Source of the DNA: Prosthecobacter debontii | GTDB lineage: Bacteria > Verrucomicrobiota > Verrucomicrobiia > Verrucomicrobiales > Verrucomicrobiaceae | Assembly (NCBI RefSeq): GCF_900167535.1 | Contig: NZ_FUYE01000001.1 | Span: 372,001 to 436,000 of the forward strand | Reading direction: 5' to 3' | DNA: 64,000 nt | In this document: positions 27,030-36,227 of the stretch, in pieces | Position numbering within the stretch: the stretch's first letter is position 1 | Layout of the letters: every line of letters begins with the position of its first letter | Made by a program: the position numbers and the translations under genes | Notes under the pieces: generated by a model | The model's input: only the letters and a program-made list of their open reading frames with translations | Database searches by the model: none | Told to the model about the DNA's origin: nothing

Positions 27030-30000
27030 TTGTTCCACCAATCCAACGTAGGCCACAAGCCGCGTGCCCAGTTCCGTTCCTGCCACAAAACCATCCAGGC
27101 CACGCCTGCCTGTGCCTGTGGTGCACTGGGCCCGGATACCTTTGGCCGCAGCGGCCAGTGGCCATCCCAAACTCGGTGGACGCGCTGGCAGCAGAATAAG
27201 TTGGATGCCTGGGGAAGAATCCTGGAAACCCGTGTCTATCACAGCATCCCAGTCTCCGGCCCAGGGGTGCAGGGGACAAACTTCGACGCTCAAACCTTCC
27301 AATACGATGTGATGGGACGGCTGCGGCGCAGCGTATCGCCTGGCGGCACCATCAACCGCAGTGTGCTGGATGCCCGCAGCCTGCTCATCGCCACGTGGAT
27401 CGGGACTGATGATGCAGGTGCCACCGATAATGATCCTTCTGGTGGAGGCACTCCTGGCAACAATATGAAACCGGTTTGGCTGGGCGTTTATGATGGCGGC
27501 AGCGCTGGCGGAGACGGCAACCTCACCCAAATCACTGAACCGGTGAATGACACCAGTGGGGATGATCGCATCACCGTCAATGCTTATGACTACCGGAATC
27601 TCATCATCAGCGTCACGGTGAATGACGGCAGTACCGCTTTCATCACCACCAGCACTTATGACAACCTCAGCCGCCCCACGTCGCAGTCCAGGTTCCATAC
27701 CAGTGTCGCGACGGCCAACCGCACGCATGAAAGCACCACCGCGTATGATGCCCAGGGGCAGGTCTATGAGGAGAAGCGTTTTTATGTCCATGCCAATGGC
27801 ACTTTAGGGGATCCGCTGATCACCGGCGTCTGGTATGACCCCAATGGCAACCCCATTAAGCAGACCCAGCCAGGGGCCAAGGTGGTTACGAAAACCGTTT
27901 TCGATTCCCTGGACCGACCCATCACGGTTTACCAAGTCGTGGAGGACGCCTCCACGACTGAGGCCAATACCAACGATGTCAGCCTCGACATGGTCATTGA
28001 AGAGCAGCAGACCACTTACAACGCTGCGGGGCAGACCGTTTCCGCGTTCATCCGCGCCCGTTTTGATGATGCCACGGGCACGGGGCCCTTGAACGGACCC
28101 AATGGAGCTGAGCCCAAATCCCGCGACAGCTTCGTTACCCAGTATCTGGACCCCATAGGCAGGTTGCGGTTCCGCGCCAATTATGGCACCAAGGGCGGCA
28201 GCGTCTTCATACGTCCCGCCCTTCATCCTGAGCCGTCCGAGACTGTGCTGGTGGAAGAACAACGCTATGCTGTCGATGGTGATCTTTTGGCTGTAATCGC
28301 TGCAGATGGCACTGTGACGGTCATGCGCAGGGACGCTGCCGGACGCCAGACGGAGACGGTGGAAAACTCCCCTCTGCCATCTGTGGAGGCCAGGGGTGGA
28401 GCGACAGCCAATTCCCGCATCAGCCAGTATCAATATGCCCCAGATGGCGGCATGGCTCGGCTCATCGTTTATAATGAAGCCACCGGAGACCAAGTGACCA
28501 CCTGGGACTATGGAACCACCCTGGCCACCAGCGGCGTTGCGCGCAGTGACCTCCAGGTGAGCAAAACCTTACCCGGAGGGCAGGTGGAACGCATGACTTA
28601 CAACCGCCAGGGCGAAGTCTCTGCTTACACGGACGCCAATGGCAATGTGCACAGCTATCGCCGTGACAAGATGGGCCGCCCGACGGACGATGGCATCACC
28701 ACCCTGGCGGCAGGTGTGGATGGGCAGGTGCGGCGCATCAGCACTTCTTACGACAACCGGGGCCGGGTGGAATACCTGACCAGTGGCAGCGAGCCAGCCC
28801 CGGAGGCTGGCAGCGTCATCAACCAGGTGCGCCTGACTTACAACGGCCTTGACTGCCTGGTGGGCGATGCCCAAAGCCACAGCGGTGTGGTGGACGGATC
28901 CACTCCGAAAGTGGAATACCAATGCACAGGTGGTGAAGCCAACATCCTGCGGCGGACCGGCCTGGTTTATCCCAATGGCCGCACCCTCGCTTATGAATAC
29001 GGCACAGAAGGAAGCATAGACGACGCACTCAACCGCGTGCAGTCCGTGCATGACGATCTGACAGTGCTGGCGGAATACCAGTTTGTAGGTTCATCCATGC
29101 CCGTCATCACCACCCTGCATGCGGCAGGCATCCAGAGGCGGTGGAAAAAATTGGCCGGTGCGCCGGACGGCGATGCGGGCGATCCCTACACTGGTTATGA
29201 CCGCTTTGGCCGGCTGGAGCAGACGCTGTGGCGGCAGACCGGAGGAGCGGAAAACACCTTGGTCCAGGTGCAGTGGGGCTACAACCGAGGTTCATCCAAG
29301 ACCTGGCGCAAGGACCTGCTGGCTCCGGCGGCCACGTCCCAGGACCAAGCCTATAGCTATGACGGGCTGCAACAGATCAAGCAGCGCCAGCAGGGGCTGC
29401 TGAACATCAACCGCACGGCGATCGGTGGTATCCCCGCGCAGCAGGAAAACTTTGTGTATGACCCCAGCGGCAACTGGCAGCTCTATCAGCACCAGGCTGG
29501 AGGAGTGATGGATATCAACGAAGGCCGGATCAACAACCGCAATAACCAGATCACGCAGGTGTATCCAGACAGTGCGGAAACCCGGCACCCAGGCTACGAT
29601 GCCAACGGTAACATGACCGAACCCCCCACTGGCGAGGCCCTTGAAGGCCCGGGCCGGAAGATGGTGTGGGATGCCTGGAACCGGCTGCGCAAGGTGCAGG
29701 ATGAGGGAGAGCCCTTGGCAGAGTATGAGTATGACGGGAAGTTCAGGCGCACGCTCAGCAGCGATGCAGGAGGCACGCGGCATTATTACTACAATGACCA
29801 GTGGCGCAGTGTTGAAGAACGGCTGGACAGCAGAGAGGAACCGGAGCGCCAGTACGTGTGGCAGCCGGGCAACCGCTGGGAGTTGATATTGAGAGATCGC
29901 TCCCCAACCAACAACGGAGTGCTGAGCGAGCGTCTTTATGCGCTGAAAGATGATTTGGATATCGTCGCCCTAAGCGACGATGATGGGACGGTCGTTGAGC

Positions 30001-30953
30001 GCTTCAGCTACAGTGCCTATGGCCAAGTGACCTTCCTGGATGCCGCCTTTGAACCGCAGTCAGGCTCAGCGCATGACTGGAACCTGCTGTTCCACGTGGA
30101 GTTCGCCGATCCGATCACCGGCTGGATGAATTATGGCTTCCGGTATTATTCAGTGGAGCTGGGGAGATGGCTGTCCAGGGATCCGATGAGGGAGGCTTCA
30201 GGGCTGAATCTTTACAGTTTCCTGGATAATACTCCTGTAAGTTTAATAGATCAATATGGATTAAGTGGCCTGAATGCGGACGGCACTCGACAATATGAAG
30301 GATTTGGGGATTTTGTCGTAAGTTCTATCGCGAGTGTGGGGCAAGATACATGGATAGCGGCGTCGGAATCCTCTATCATGACTGGGCTTACTAATGGTTT
30401 CGCTGGTTTTAGTAATGACTGGTTACTTGGCATTCCTAACGCAGTCGTGGGCTTGGCCGGAGGTGATTTGATGTATGGTGTTGATAAAAATTCTGCCTCC
30501 TATAATAACGGTGGGATGGTATCAACTGGACTTGGATTAGTAACAGGAGCGAAGAGTTTATTGAATATTGTTAAGAATGGAGCAAAAGGTTCTTTAAAGA
30601 GATTTATTGGAAAACACGCGGCATTTCCTAGGGGGAATGTATTCAAGGAATTCTCACATTTCATTCCTGATGAAGTAGTCCAAAATCTAGCAAAAAAAGT
30701 TGGTGGAAAGATTGGCAATGCAATCCGAGCTCTCGGAGATAGTAGGTTCAATGGTAATATTGTTTCAGGTATTAAACATGCGATGCATGATCCTCAACGT
30801 TTCAGACTTATGAAAAAGGCTTTTGTAGATTTTGAACAATTAACAGGAGTGAAAAAATGGGCCGATCGGTTTCCAAAAGCCTTATCTGGACTCCTCGCAA
30901 GTGCTCATACTGCTGCACAAGGAGTGGCAAAATTCTTTTCTAAATGCCCATGA
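27030..30953 (+). CDS. RHS-repeat protein with variable C-terminal toxin candidate, 5'-truncated
   Basis: The frame holds 1307 codons from a TTG at 27030; the preceding in-frame stop is at 26961. RHS/YD-type text begins only near 27190 (LDAWGRILETRV). Before that the translation is not RHS-like, so the 5' part has been lost and the start shown is only nominal. YD blocks run to about residue 1050, followed by the RHS core end (GFRYYSVELGRWLSRDPM...GLNLYSFLDNTPVSLIDQYGL, read in pieces). After residue 1075 GC content falls sharply and a unique domain of about 230 residues follows, with HFIPDEV, SRFNGN and HAMHDPQRF as the notable motifs. It is a likely polymorphic toxin domain of unknown activity. 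Without signal or N-terminal parts the gene may be inactive. Confidence 0.8.
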   Translation: MFHQSNVGHKPRAQFRSCHKTIQATPACACGALGPDTFGRSGQWPSQTRWTRWQQNKLDAWGRILETRVYHSIPVSGPGVQGTNFDAQTFQYDVMGRLRRSVSPGGTINRSVLDARSLLIATWIGTDDAGATDNDPSGGGTPGNNMKPVWLGVYDGGSAGGDGNLTQITEPVNDTSGDDRITVNAYDYRNLIISVTVNDGSTAFITTSTYDNLSRPTSQSRFHTSVATANRTHESTTAYDAQGQVYEEKRFYVHANGTLGDPLITGVWYDPNGNPIKQTQPGAKVVTKTVFDSLDRPITVYQVVEDASTTEANTNDVSLDMVIEEQQTTYNAAGQTVSAFIRARFDDATGTGPLNGPNGAEPKSRDSFVTQYLDPIGRLRFRANYGTKGGSVFIRPALHPEPSETVLVEEQRYAVDGDLLAVIAADGTVTVMRRDAAGRQTETVENSPLPSVEARGGATANSRISQYQYAPDGGMARLIVYNEATGDQVTTWDYGTTLATSGVARSDLQVSKTLPGGQVERMTYNRQGEVSAYTDANGNVHSYRRDKMGRPTDDGITTLAAGVDGQVRRISTSYDNRGRVEYLTSGSEPAPEAGSVINQVRLTYNGLDCLVGDAQSHSGVVDGSTPKVEYQCTGGEANILRRTGLVYPNGRTLAYEYGTEGSIDDALNRVQSVHDDLTVLAEYQFVGSSMPVITTLHAAGIQRRWKKLAGAPDGDAGDPYTGYDRFGRLEQTLWRQTGGAENTLVQVQWGYNRGSSKTWRKDLLAPAATSQDQAYSYDGLQQIKQRQQGLLNINRTAIGGIPAQQENFVYDPSGNWQLYQHQAGGVMDINEGRINNRNNQITQVYPDSAETRHPGYDANGNMTEPPTGEALEGPGRKMVWDAWNRLRKVQDEGEPLAEYEYDGKFRRTLSSDAGGTRHYYYNDQWRSVEERLDSREEPERQYVWQPGNRWELILRDRSPTNNGVLSERLYALKDDLDIVALSDDDGTVVERFSYSAYGQVTFLDAAFEPQSGSAHDWNLLFHVEFADPITGWMNYGFRYYSVELGRWLSRDPMREASGLNLYSFLDNTPVSLIDQYGLSGLNADGTRQYEGFGDFVVSSIASVGQDTWIAASESSIMTGLTNGFAGFSNDWLLGIPNAVVGLAGGDLMYGVDKNSASYNNGGMVSTGLGLVTGAKSLLNIVKNGAKGSLKRFIGKHAAFPRGNVFKEFSHFIPDEVVQNLAKKVGGKIGNAIRALGDSRFNGNIVSGIKHAMHDPQRFRLMKKAFVDFEQLTGVKKWADRFPKALSGLLASAHTAAQGVAKFFSKCP

Positions 30954-31711
30954 TTAACTGGATAAAAAAAAAGAAAGAAGAAAGCTTTTTGAGAAAATGG
31001 CTCAAACTGGCTTTAAATGATCCTATTATTAAGCAAATCTTAAAAGTTGATAAAGCTGTTTTTTCTATTGCGGATCCAGTTTCGATACTCTCGATAGAAA
31101 AGCCCGGTAAGATGCTCCTAGGGCAATATTCAGGAGACTGGCCAAAAATAAAAGGGGCATCACCTGATTGCTTATTTAACATCGGAAAGCTGGCTAACTC
31201 CATTGTTGAGGAAGGCGTTACAATTTCAGCTGTAATCGTTTCAAAAAGGGTGATTGGTTTTCTTTTTACGCCAATCGCAAACAGTTTTTACAATTTAACC
31301 AAATTGGTATGCTTTTATCCAAGTAATGAAGCTACACTACTCTCATCTGGGTCAGTATCTATACCCAAAAACTTTCCTTCATGGCTTCCAGAAGAGGATT
31401 GGACGCCTGGCGAAGTGGATAATAACTATTATTTGCCTGGTAAGTATGAAAACGCGGATATATGCGAGTTGTTTAGGTGGTTTCACACTTTACACCACCA
31501 AGAATATTTATTAACGCGACCTGGAATTGAAGATGAAATTCAGCTTCATAATGCAAACTTCCTCACTATTGGACAAGATGATTGTGGGAATTTATTAGCT
31601 CTGAGTAGTTCTTCATCTTCAAATCTTGTTTTGATTAACCATTCATCTCTAAAAGCAATAACTATCGATGGTGGGATTAGAGTTTTTTTAACTAAAAATA
31701 ATTTCCAATAA
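30950..31711 (+). CDS. Candidate immunity protein for the RHS toxin domain
   Basis: A 253-residue protein I do not recognise. Its ATG at 30950 overlaps the RHS stop (ATGA), so it is translationally coupled; an ATG two codons earlier is possible. The sequence begins with a Lys-rich helix (INWIKKKKEES), has no signal peptide, and contains an acidic middle part (WLPEEDWTPGEVDNNYY). The AT-rich composition matches the toxin domain and differs from the RHS core. Position, coupling and composition are those of cognate immunity genes behind RHS toxins. This is inference from context; no named immunity family was recognised. Confidence 0.6.
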   Translation: MINWIKKKKEESFLRKWLKLALNDPIIKQILKVDKAVFSIADPVSILSIEKPGKMLLGQYSGDWPKIKGASPDCLFNIGKLANSIVEEGVTISAVIVSKRVIGFLFTPIANSFYNLTKLVCFYPSNEATLLSSGSVSIPKNFPSWLPEEDWTPGEVDNNYYLPGKYENADICELFRWFHTLHHQEYLLTRPGIEDEIQLHNANFLTIGQDDCGNLLALSSSSSSNLVLINHSSLKAITIDGGIRVFLTKNNFQ

Positions 31712-31742
31712 GTTTTCCGATCTGGGATCATCTATCTTAACG

Positions 31743-31997
31743 ATGGAACCAGCAAGTTCAGGCGCGTGGGCGGGAGATAAAATTTTATCGGGATTTAAAG
31801 CGGCCCAAGCTAGTATAAAAGGATTTCAAAGATCTAATGCATTGAATTCAGCAAACCTGTCTCAAAAAACCTTGGCATATGGAGATACAATTACCCGGGC
31901 ATCTGCCTCGTCTCAATGGGGTTCTAAAGCTGGCACTACTGTAGGTAATGTTGTGGGGAGTTTTATTTCTAATGCAACATTTTTTAGTGATAAGTAG
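31743..31997 (+). CDS. Small hypothetical protein, possible orphan toxin-module fragment
   Basis: An 84-residue frame rich in Ser, Ala and Gly (SGFKAAQASIKGFQRS; GSKAGTTVGNVVGSFISNA). It has no clear ribosome-binding site and no recognised domain. It sits 31 bp behind the immunity candidate. In RHS and related loci, 3' arrays of silent toxin tips and immunity genes are common, and this could be one; it could also be a chance frame. Confidence 0.35.
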   Translation: MEPASSGAWAGDKILSGFKAAQASIKGFQRSNALNSANLSQKTLAYGDTITRASASSQWGSKAGTTVGNVVGSFISNATFFSDK

Positions 31998-32075
31998 AAA
32001 ATTTCATCAAGGATAAAATAAACAATACTCTTCCATTTTCATCATCACGAGTTACCTCTAATTGCCCGTAGAAAT

Positions 32076-32255
32076 ATGTTTAAAATTGCTCTGATGTATT
32101 GGTTGAAGTATACAGGTTTGTTTATTGTTACTTGGCTCATACTTTATTTTTTTGGAATATTAAATAATGGCGAATTTATCAGGGCTATTTGTATAAGCCC
32201 TGTTGCAATGGCAATACTCGTGACAGTCATAGCGATTCATATTCACAAAACATAG
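32076..32255 (+). CDS. Small two-helix membrane protein
   Basis: A 59-residue frame in the otherwise gene-free stretch 31998-32360. It encodes two hydrophobic segments (LFIVTWLILYFFGIL and ISPVAMAILVTVIAIHI) with a short polar loop (NNGEFIRA). The AT-rich composition matches the RHS toxin region. It might be a membrane immunity protein for a neighbouring orphan module. The frame is short and no family is recognised, so it remains uncertain. Confidence 0.4.
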   Translation: MFKIALMYWLKYTGLFIVTWLILYFFGILNNGEFIRAICISPVAMAILVTVIAIHIHKT

Positions 32256-32360
32256 AGTGAAATTTGTGTGACCAACCTTATGGCTTCATAATGTTGATTT
32301 TACAAATCTTGGCAGTTCATGTTTAAAAGCGATTAGCATATTCCAACGCGGACGATATTA

Positions 32361-32942
32361 ATGCACACCTTCAATTACAAAGTCGTTTGGATATTAGGTC
32401 TTCCCAGTGCGGGTAAATCTACCTTGGCGAGGTCTTTGCAAGTACGCATTCATGAAATCGGGTTAGGATGTTTAATGCTTGATGGAGATGAATTACGAGC
32501 AGGGCTTTCTAAAAACCTTGGATTCAGCGCCAGTGACCGGGAGGAAAACATTCGGCGGGCTGCAGAGATTGCCCATTTGTCAGCTAAATCTGGTATTTTA
32601 TCAGTCGCTGCATTCATCACTCCTCAAGAAGTGCATCGGAACGTGGCTCAGTTCATTTTGAAAGATGTTCCGGTGCTGTGGGTCTGGGCAAAGTGTTCCC
32701 GCGAGGTTTGTTATCAACGAGACGTCAAAGGATTATACCGAAAGCATGCCAACGGCCACCTTTCTAATCTAACAGGTGCCGACGGAGAGTTCGAAGATCC
32801 CCCTTCTTCTTTCCTCCAAATCGATACCGAAAATAATGACATCGAGGACTCAACAAATCTGATTTGGAATCAGCTATTTTGTCTCGATAAGCCGGGCTGT
32901 GAGAGAGGTGGCACATTCAGACAAGATAAGGTGCTACGGTGA
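32361..32942 (+). CDS. Adenylylsulfate (APS) kinase-like protein
   Basis: A 193-residue P-loop kinase. Walker A is GLPSAGKST (residues 13-21). The APS-kinase signature DGDELRAGLSKNLGFS...DREENIRRAAEIA follows, as do AAFITP and the C-terminal VCYQRDVKGLYRK...LTGADGEFEDP, which aligns with the CysC CEQRDPKGLYKKA...FTGIDSPYE region. The expected reaction is APS plus ATP to PAPS, the donor for sulfotransferases. A sulfotransferase is three genes downstream, which supports this role. No ATP sulfurylase is in the window. The first gene of the modification cluster; about 110 bp separates it from the dioxygenase gene. Confidence 0.88.
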   Translation: MHTFNYKVVWILGLPSAGKSTLARSLQVRIHEIGLGCLMLDGDELRAGLSKNLGFSASDREENIRRAAEIAHLSAKSGILSVAAFITPQEVHRNVAQFILKDVPVLWVWAKCSREVCYQRDVKGLYRKHANGHLSNLTGADGEFEDPPSSFLQIDTENNDIEDSTNLIWNQLFCLDKPGCERGGTFRQDKVLR

Positions 32943-33054
32943 GCTGAAATAGTCTTTTTTTTAGAAGGAGTCCAAAAAGAATAAAGTGAATGATTGAACA
33001 GTAGATTTTCAGATTGCCTATTTAATTGCTAGCGAATTGGGAGCATTCTAAAAC

Positions 33055-34926
33055 ATGAACACCGCCGCCATTAACTCTTTCCAAATAACGCCGGATTGGA
33101 TCCAATGGATTGATGAAAACCTCCGTTTATCAAAAAGCCACCATTCTATAGTGGAGGCGATGGTCGAAAAGGGCTGCCCAAAGACTTTAGCCACAGGTCT
33201 CATTCAAGAATGCTCTCAAATTTCCAAGAGATCCACACTCGAGCACAACCAGCGATTTAAAAAGACGAAGTGGATTCTCAATAGTCTGCGTGAGCTGCAA
33301 CTGGTCAATCCGTCTCCGCCCATTGCTTTCCGAACCAGGATCGATCGAGATGAATTTTATGATCAATTTTATGCCAAAAACTTTCCGGTAGTGTATCGGA
33401 ATCCGGCCTCCATTCAGCCCATTGTTGAACAGTTTTCCTGGCACCGCCTGACTTCAGAGCATGGGGAAACGGTCGTCGAAATTCAGGAGGGACGGTCTCT
33501 GAATCCCAATTTCGAGCGTGAACATTCTGCGCTCAGCTCGGAGACGAAATTGTCTGAGTTTATCAGTCGAGTCAAGGCTGCCAAGGATAGCAATGATTTT
33601 TACATGACGGCTAGAAACGGTTCGGTCAATGCAAGGCTCCTCGAATCCGTCGTGGATACATCCACTCTCTGCACGGAGCTTCTCGATGGGACACAAGCTA
33701 GAGAGAAAGTCTTTCTCTGGATCGGGCCCTCTGGAACCTACACTCCGGCGCACCATGACCTCACGAATAATCTCTTTTTCCAGATCAAGGGTCGGAAAGA
33801 GTTTAGACTCTCTTCCAGCCTATCCCTTCTAGAAGTCAATAATGACTATCATTGCTACTTGTCTTCCACTTTAGAAGAGATTGATGCGGCAAGGTCCGCT
33901 TCTGGCCTCTCCAAGATCTCATTTACGGTGACGTTAGAGGAGGGGGATATTCTTTTCATTCCGTTAGGTTGGTGGCATGAGGTCAGGGGGCTATCTGCCT
34001 CCATCTCACTCTCAGCCACTAATTTCAGAGCGAGAAACGATTTCCACAGCAGTTACCAATTCTACGGGAGACTGGACGAAATAAGTTTGCCTGAGTCGGT
34101 TGGCAGGAATCCGGCTTCTAACAAAGAGAATGAAATGGAGTCCTGGTTGAACTGGACCCGAGAAAACATCCATCGAGGCTGTGATTTATCTGACTTATGT
34201 CAGCAATTACTCGAGAAGGGCCCAAAACTCGAGGTCGAGCGCTCCGCCCCCCCTGCACAGGCTGGGAAACCTGGCTACGACTATGTGGCGTCGTCGCGGA
34301 TCGTGCCCACGCTATTAAACGCCGGGTGTCAGCGATTTGCACAGGTAGGTGATGCCGACTTCCAGCTTTACATCGGAGTGGACTTTCTGTCGCAGGATTT
34401 GTGTCGATCTCTCTCTGAGAAGATCAAGCAAAACTCCCTGCCATCTACTTTGACAACCATGGAGAAGGATCTGGAGTTCAGAACAAGTTCGACCAGTCAT
34501 CTGGATATCCTCAAGGATCCCGAGGTTATTGATCTTGATCGTTGGATTGCTGAATCTCTCGGAATTCCGTTGGAATACTCAGAACCCATCCAGGGGCAAG
34601 TCTATGGGCCGGGTCAGCAATTTAAACTTCATACCGATTACTTTACGCCGAGAACTCCAGAATTCGTTGAGCATGCAAGCATACGCGGTCAAAGAACGTG
34701 GACCTTCATGGTTTATCTGGAAGCGCCAGAAGAAGGCGGATCGACGTTCTTTAAAAAACTGAATCTGGCGGTTCCTTGTCGTGCTGGAACCGCTGTCGTC
34801 TGGAACAATCTCAAGGCTGACGGCTCGGTCAATCCTCATTCCTTACATGAGGGAACGAAGGTTCATTCAGGCATGAAAGTCATCATCACCAAGTGGTTCA
34901 GAGATAAAAATAACAAGGCCTCATAG
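33055..34926 (+). CDS. Double 2-oxoglutarate/Fe(II) dioxygenase: JmjC (cupin_8) domain fused to prolyl-4-hydroxylase domain
   Basis: A 623-residue protein with two different iron oxygenase modules. The first (about 85-340) is a JmjC/cupin_8 type with H233-H234-D235 (TPAHHDLTNNLFF) and distal His308 in IPLGWWHEV. The second (about 430-620) is a P4H-type double-stranded helix with His526-x-Asp528 (FKLHTDYF), distal His598 (PHSLHEG) and the 2-oxoglutarate-binding Lys608 (SGMKVIITKWF). The His to Lys spacing of 10 is that of collagen-type prolyl hydroxylases, and the YLEAPEEGGSTFF block is classic. Both active sites look intact. It has no signal peptide. The next gene is a GT60 transferase, a family that modifies hydroxyproline, which suggests that the product hydroxylates Pro (and perhaps another residue) on a protein. 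Confidence 0.88.
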   Translation: MNTAAINSFQITPDWIQWIDENLRLSKSHHSIVEAMVEKGCPKTLATGLIQECSQISKRSTLEHNQRFKKTKWILNSLRELQLVNPSPPIAFRTRIDRDEFYDQFYAKNFPVVYRNPASIQPIVEQFSWHRLTSEHGETVVEIQEGRSLNPNFEREHSALSSETKLSEFISRVKAAKDSNDFYMTARNGSVNARLLESVVDTSTLCTELLDGTQAREKVFLWIGPSGTYTPAHHDLTNNLFFQIKGRKEFRLSSSLSLLEVNNDYHCYLSSTLEEIDAARSASGLSKISFTVTLEEGDILFIPLGWWHEVRGLSASISLSATNFRARNDFHSSYQFYGRLDEISLPESVGRNPASNKENEMESWLNWTRENIHRGCDLSDLCQQLLEKGPKLEVERSAPPAQAGKPGYDYVASSRIVPTLLNAGCQRFAQVGDADFQLYIGVDFLSQDLCRSLSEKIKQNSLPSTLTTMEKDLEFRTSSTSHLDILKDPEVIDLDRWIAESLGIPLEYSEPIQGQVYGPGQQFKLHTDYFTPRTPEFVEHASIRGQRTWTFMVYLEAPEEGGSTFFKKLNLAVPCRAGTAVVWNNLKADGSVNPHSLHEGTKVHSGMKVIITKWFRDKNNKAS

Positions 34927-34967
34927 AACCCTCAATGAATTGAGTTTTTACTCTACACCACCGCATT

Positions 34968-36203
34968 ATGATTTTTGTTCAGATTGCAGCTTACCGTGAT
35001 CCAGAGTTATTGCCGACGATTCAAGACTGTCTTGCCACGGCGAAGTATCCCAACGATTTAAGATTTGGCATTTGTTGGCAGACAGACCTCGATGATCACT
35101 CGATCTCTGAATTTCAAGATGACAAACGATTTCGCATTGAACGAGTCCATTGGGTAGAGAGTCAGGGCCTAGGCTGGGCGCGGTCCAAAATTCAAAAGTT
35201 GTATGAAGGTGAGACCTACACGCTTCAGTTGGATTCCCATCATCGATTCGCCGAACATTGGGATGAATTCCTGATCGAGTCGCTCGCGACATGCGGGAGC
35301 CAAAAACCCATCGTCACGACTTATGCCGGCATGTATGATCCGACGCAGAATATAAAAATCCAGCAACCACCGTCGAAGATGGTGGCAGAGAAATTTACTC
35401 CATCTGGCACAATTCTATTTCGCCCTCATCATATCGGGGGCTGGCAGGATCTTGATAGACCAATACCTGCACGATTCGTTTCTGGACATTATTTCTTCAC
35501 TCTGGGTTCTCATTGTGAAGAGTATTTATACGATCCTAACATCTATTTTGCTGGAGATGAAATTAGCCTTAGCATCCGCTCTTATACAATGGGTTATGAC
35601 CTCTACCATCCTCACAGGAATGTGGTGTGGCACGAGTATACCCGTACTGGCAGGACCAAGCATTGGGATGATCACATCACGAAAGCCGTGCCTCAAGGCG
35701 TGACAACGGAGTGGTGGAAGCGCGACACTCTCAGCAAGAGGCGACTTCGGAAATTACTCAGGGAGGAGGAAAATGAGGAGAACTTGGGAGTCTATGGACT
35801 GGGCACCATCCGAACGCACGAGGACTACATGCGATACGCTGGTATTGATTTTGCCGGTCGGCGCCTGCAGCGCGATACTCTGAGCGGCGTGAATCCACCA
35901 AACACTTATGTTGACGATAGCAGTTGGGATGAGGGTTTCATGAAGATTCATCGACTGAACCTGCAATGGAAGGGGGAGGATGTGAGCCAATGTGACGATC
36001 TAAAATTCCTCTATATCGGTGTCGAAGATGCGCAGGGTAATGTGATTTATCGTTATGATGCGACTCCTGGTAGCGTCGAGGCACAGGCTGGAGATGGCTG
36101 TAAAGCGGTGGAATTCCACGCGGAGAGAGAGCCATCTATTTTGGTTCTATGGCCCGTCAGCCAATCGAAGGGATGGCTGAAAAAAATTGTTTATCCTTTG
36201 TAG
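34968..36203 (+). CDS. GT60-family glycosyltransferase (Skp1-type polypeptide GlcNAc-transferase)
   Basis: A 411-residue transferase starting MIFVQIAAYRDPELLPTI, the usual opening of the PF11397/GT60 family. The metal-binding DSH motif is at residues 89-91 (LQLDSHHRF); YFAGDEISLSIRSYTMGYDL and the HPHRNVVWHEYTR...KHWDDH block (both hallmarks) follow near residues 190-240. The last 80 residues (after about 330) form an added beta domain. In Dictyostelium this family adds GlcNAc to a hydroxyproline of Skp1 after a P4H has acted. Here it lies 41 bp after a P4H-containing gene, so the same logic may apply. Donor and acceptor are inferred. Cytoplasmic, no signal. Confidence 0.87.
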   Translation: MIFVQIAAYRDPELLPTIQDCLATAKYPNDLRFGICWQTDLDDHSISEFQDDKRFRIERVHWVESQGLGWARSKIQKLYEGETYTLQLDSHHRFAEHWDEFLIESLATCGSQKPIVTTYAGMYDPTQNIKIQQPPSKMVAEKFTPSGTILFRPHHIGGWQDLDRPIPARFVSGHYFFTLGSHCEEYLYDPNIYFAGDEISLSIRSYTMGYDLYHPHRNVVWHEYTRTGRTKHWDDHITKAVPQGVTTEWWKRDTLSKRRLRKLLREEENEENLGVYGLGTIRTHEDYMRYAGIDFAGRRLQRDTLSGVNPPNTYVDDSSWDEGFMKIHRLNLQWKGEDVSQCDDLKFLYIGVEDAQGNVIYRYDATPGSVEAQAGDGCKAVEFHAEREPSILVLWPVSQSKGWLKKIVYPL

Positions 36204-36227
36204 AGTTATTAACTTCTTTTTAAGGCT

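Noticed and set aside
26823..27791. A 322-codon minus-strand frame over the RHS 5' region
   Set aside because: From 27190 upward it is the antisense of RHS coding sequence. Only the Pro-Thr tail near 26885-27130 looks protein-like, and it has no start or body.
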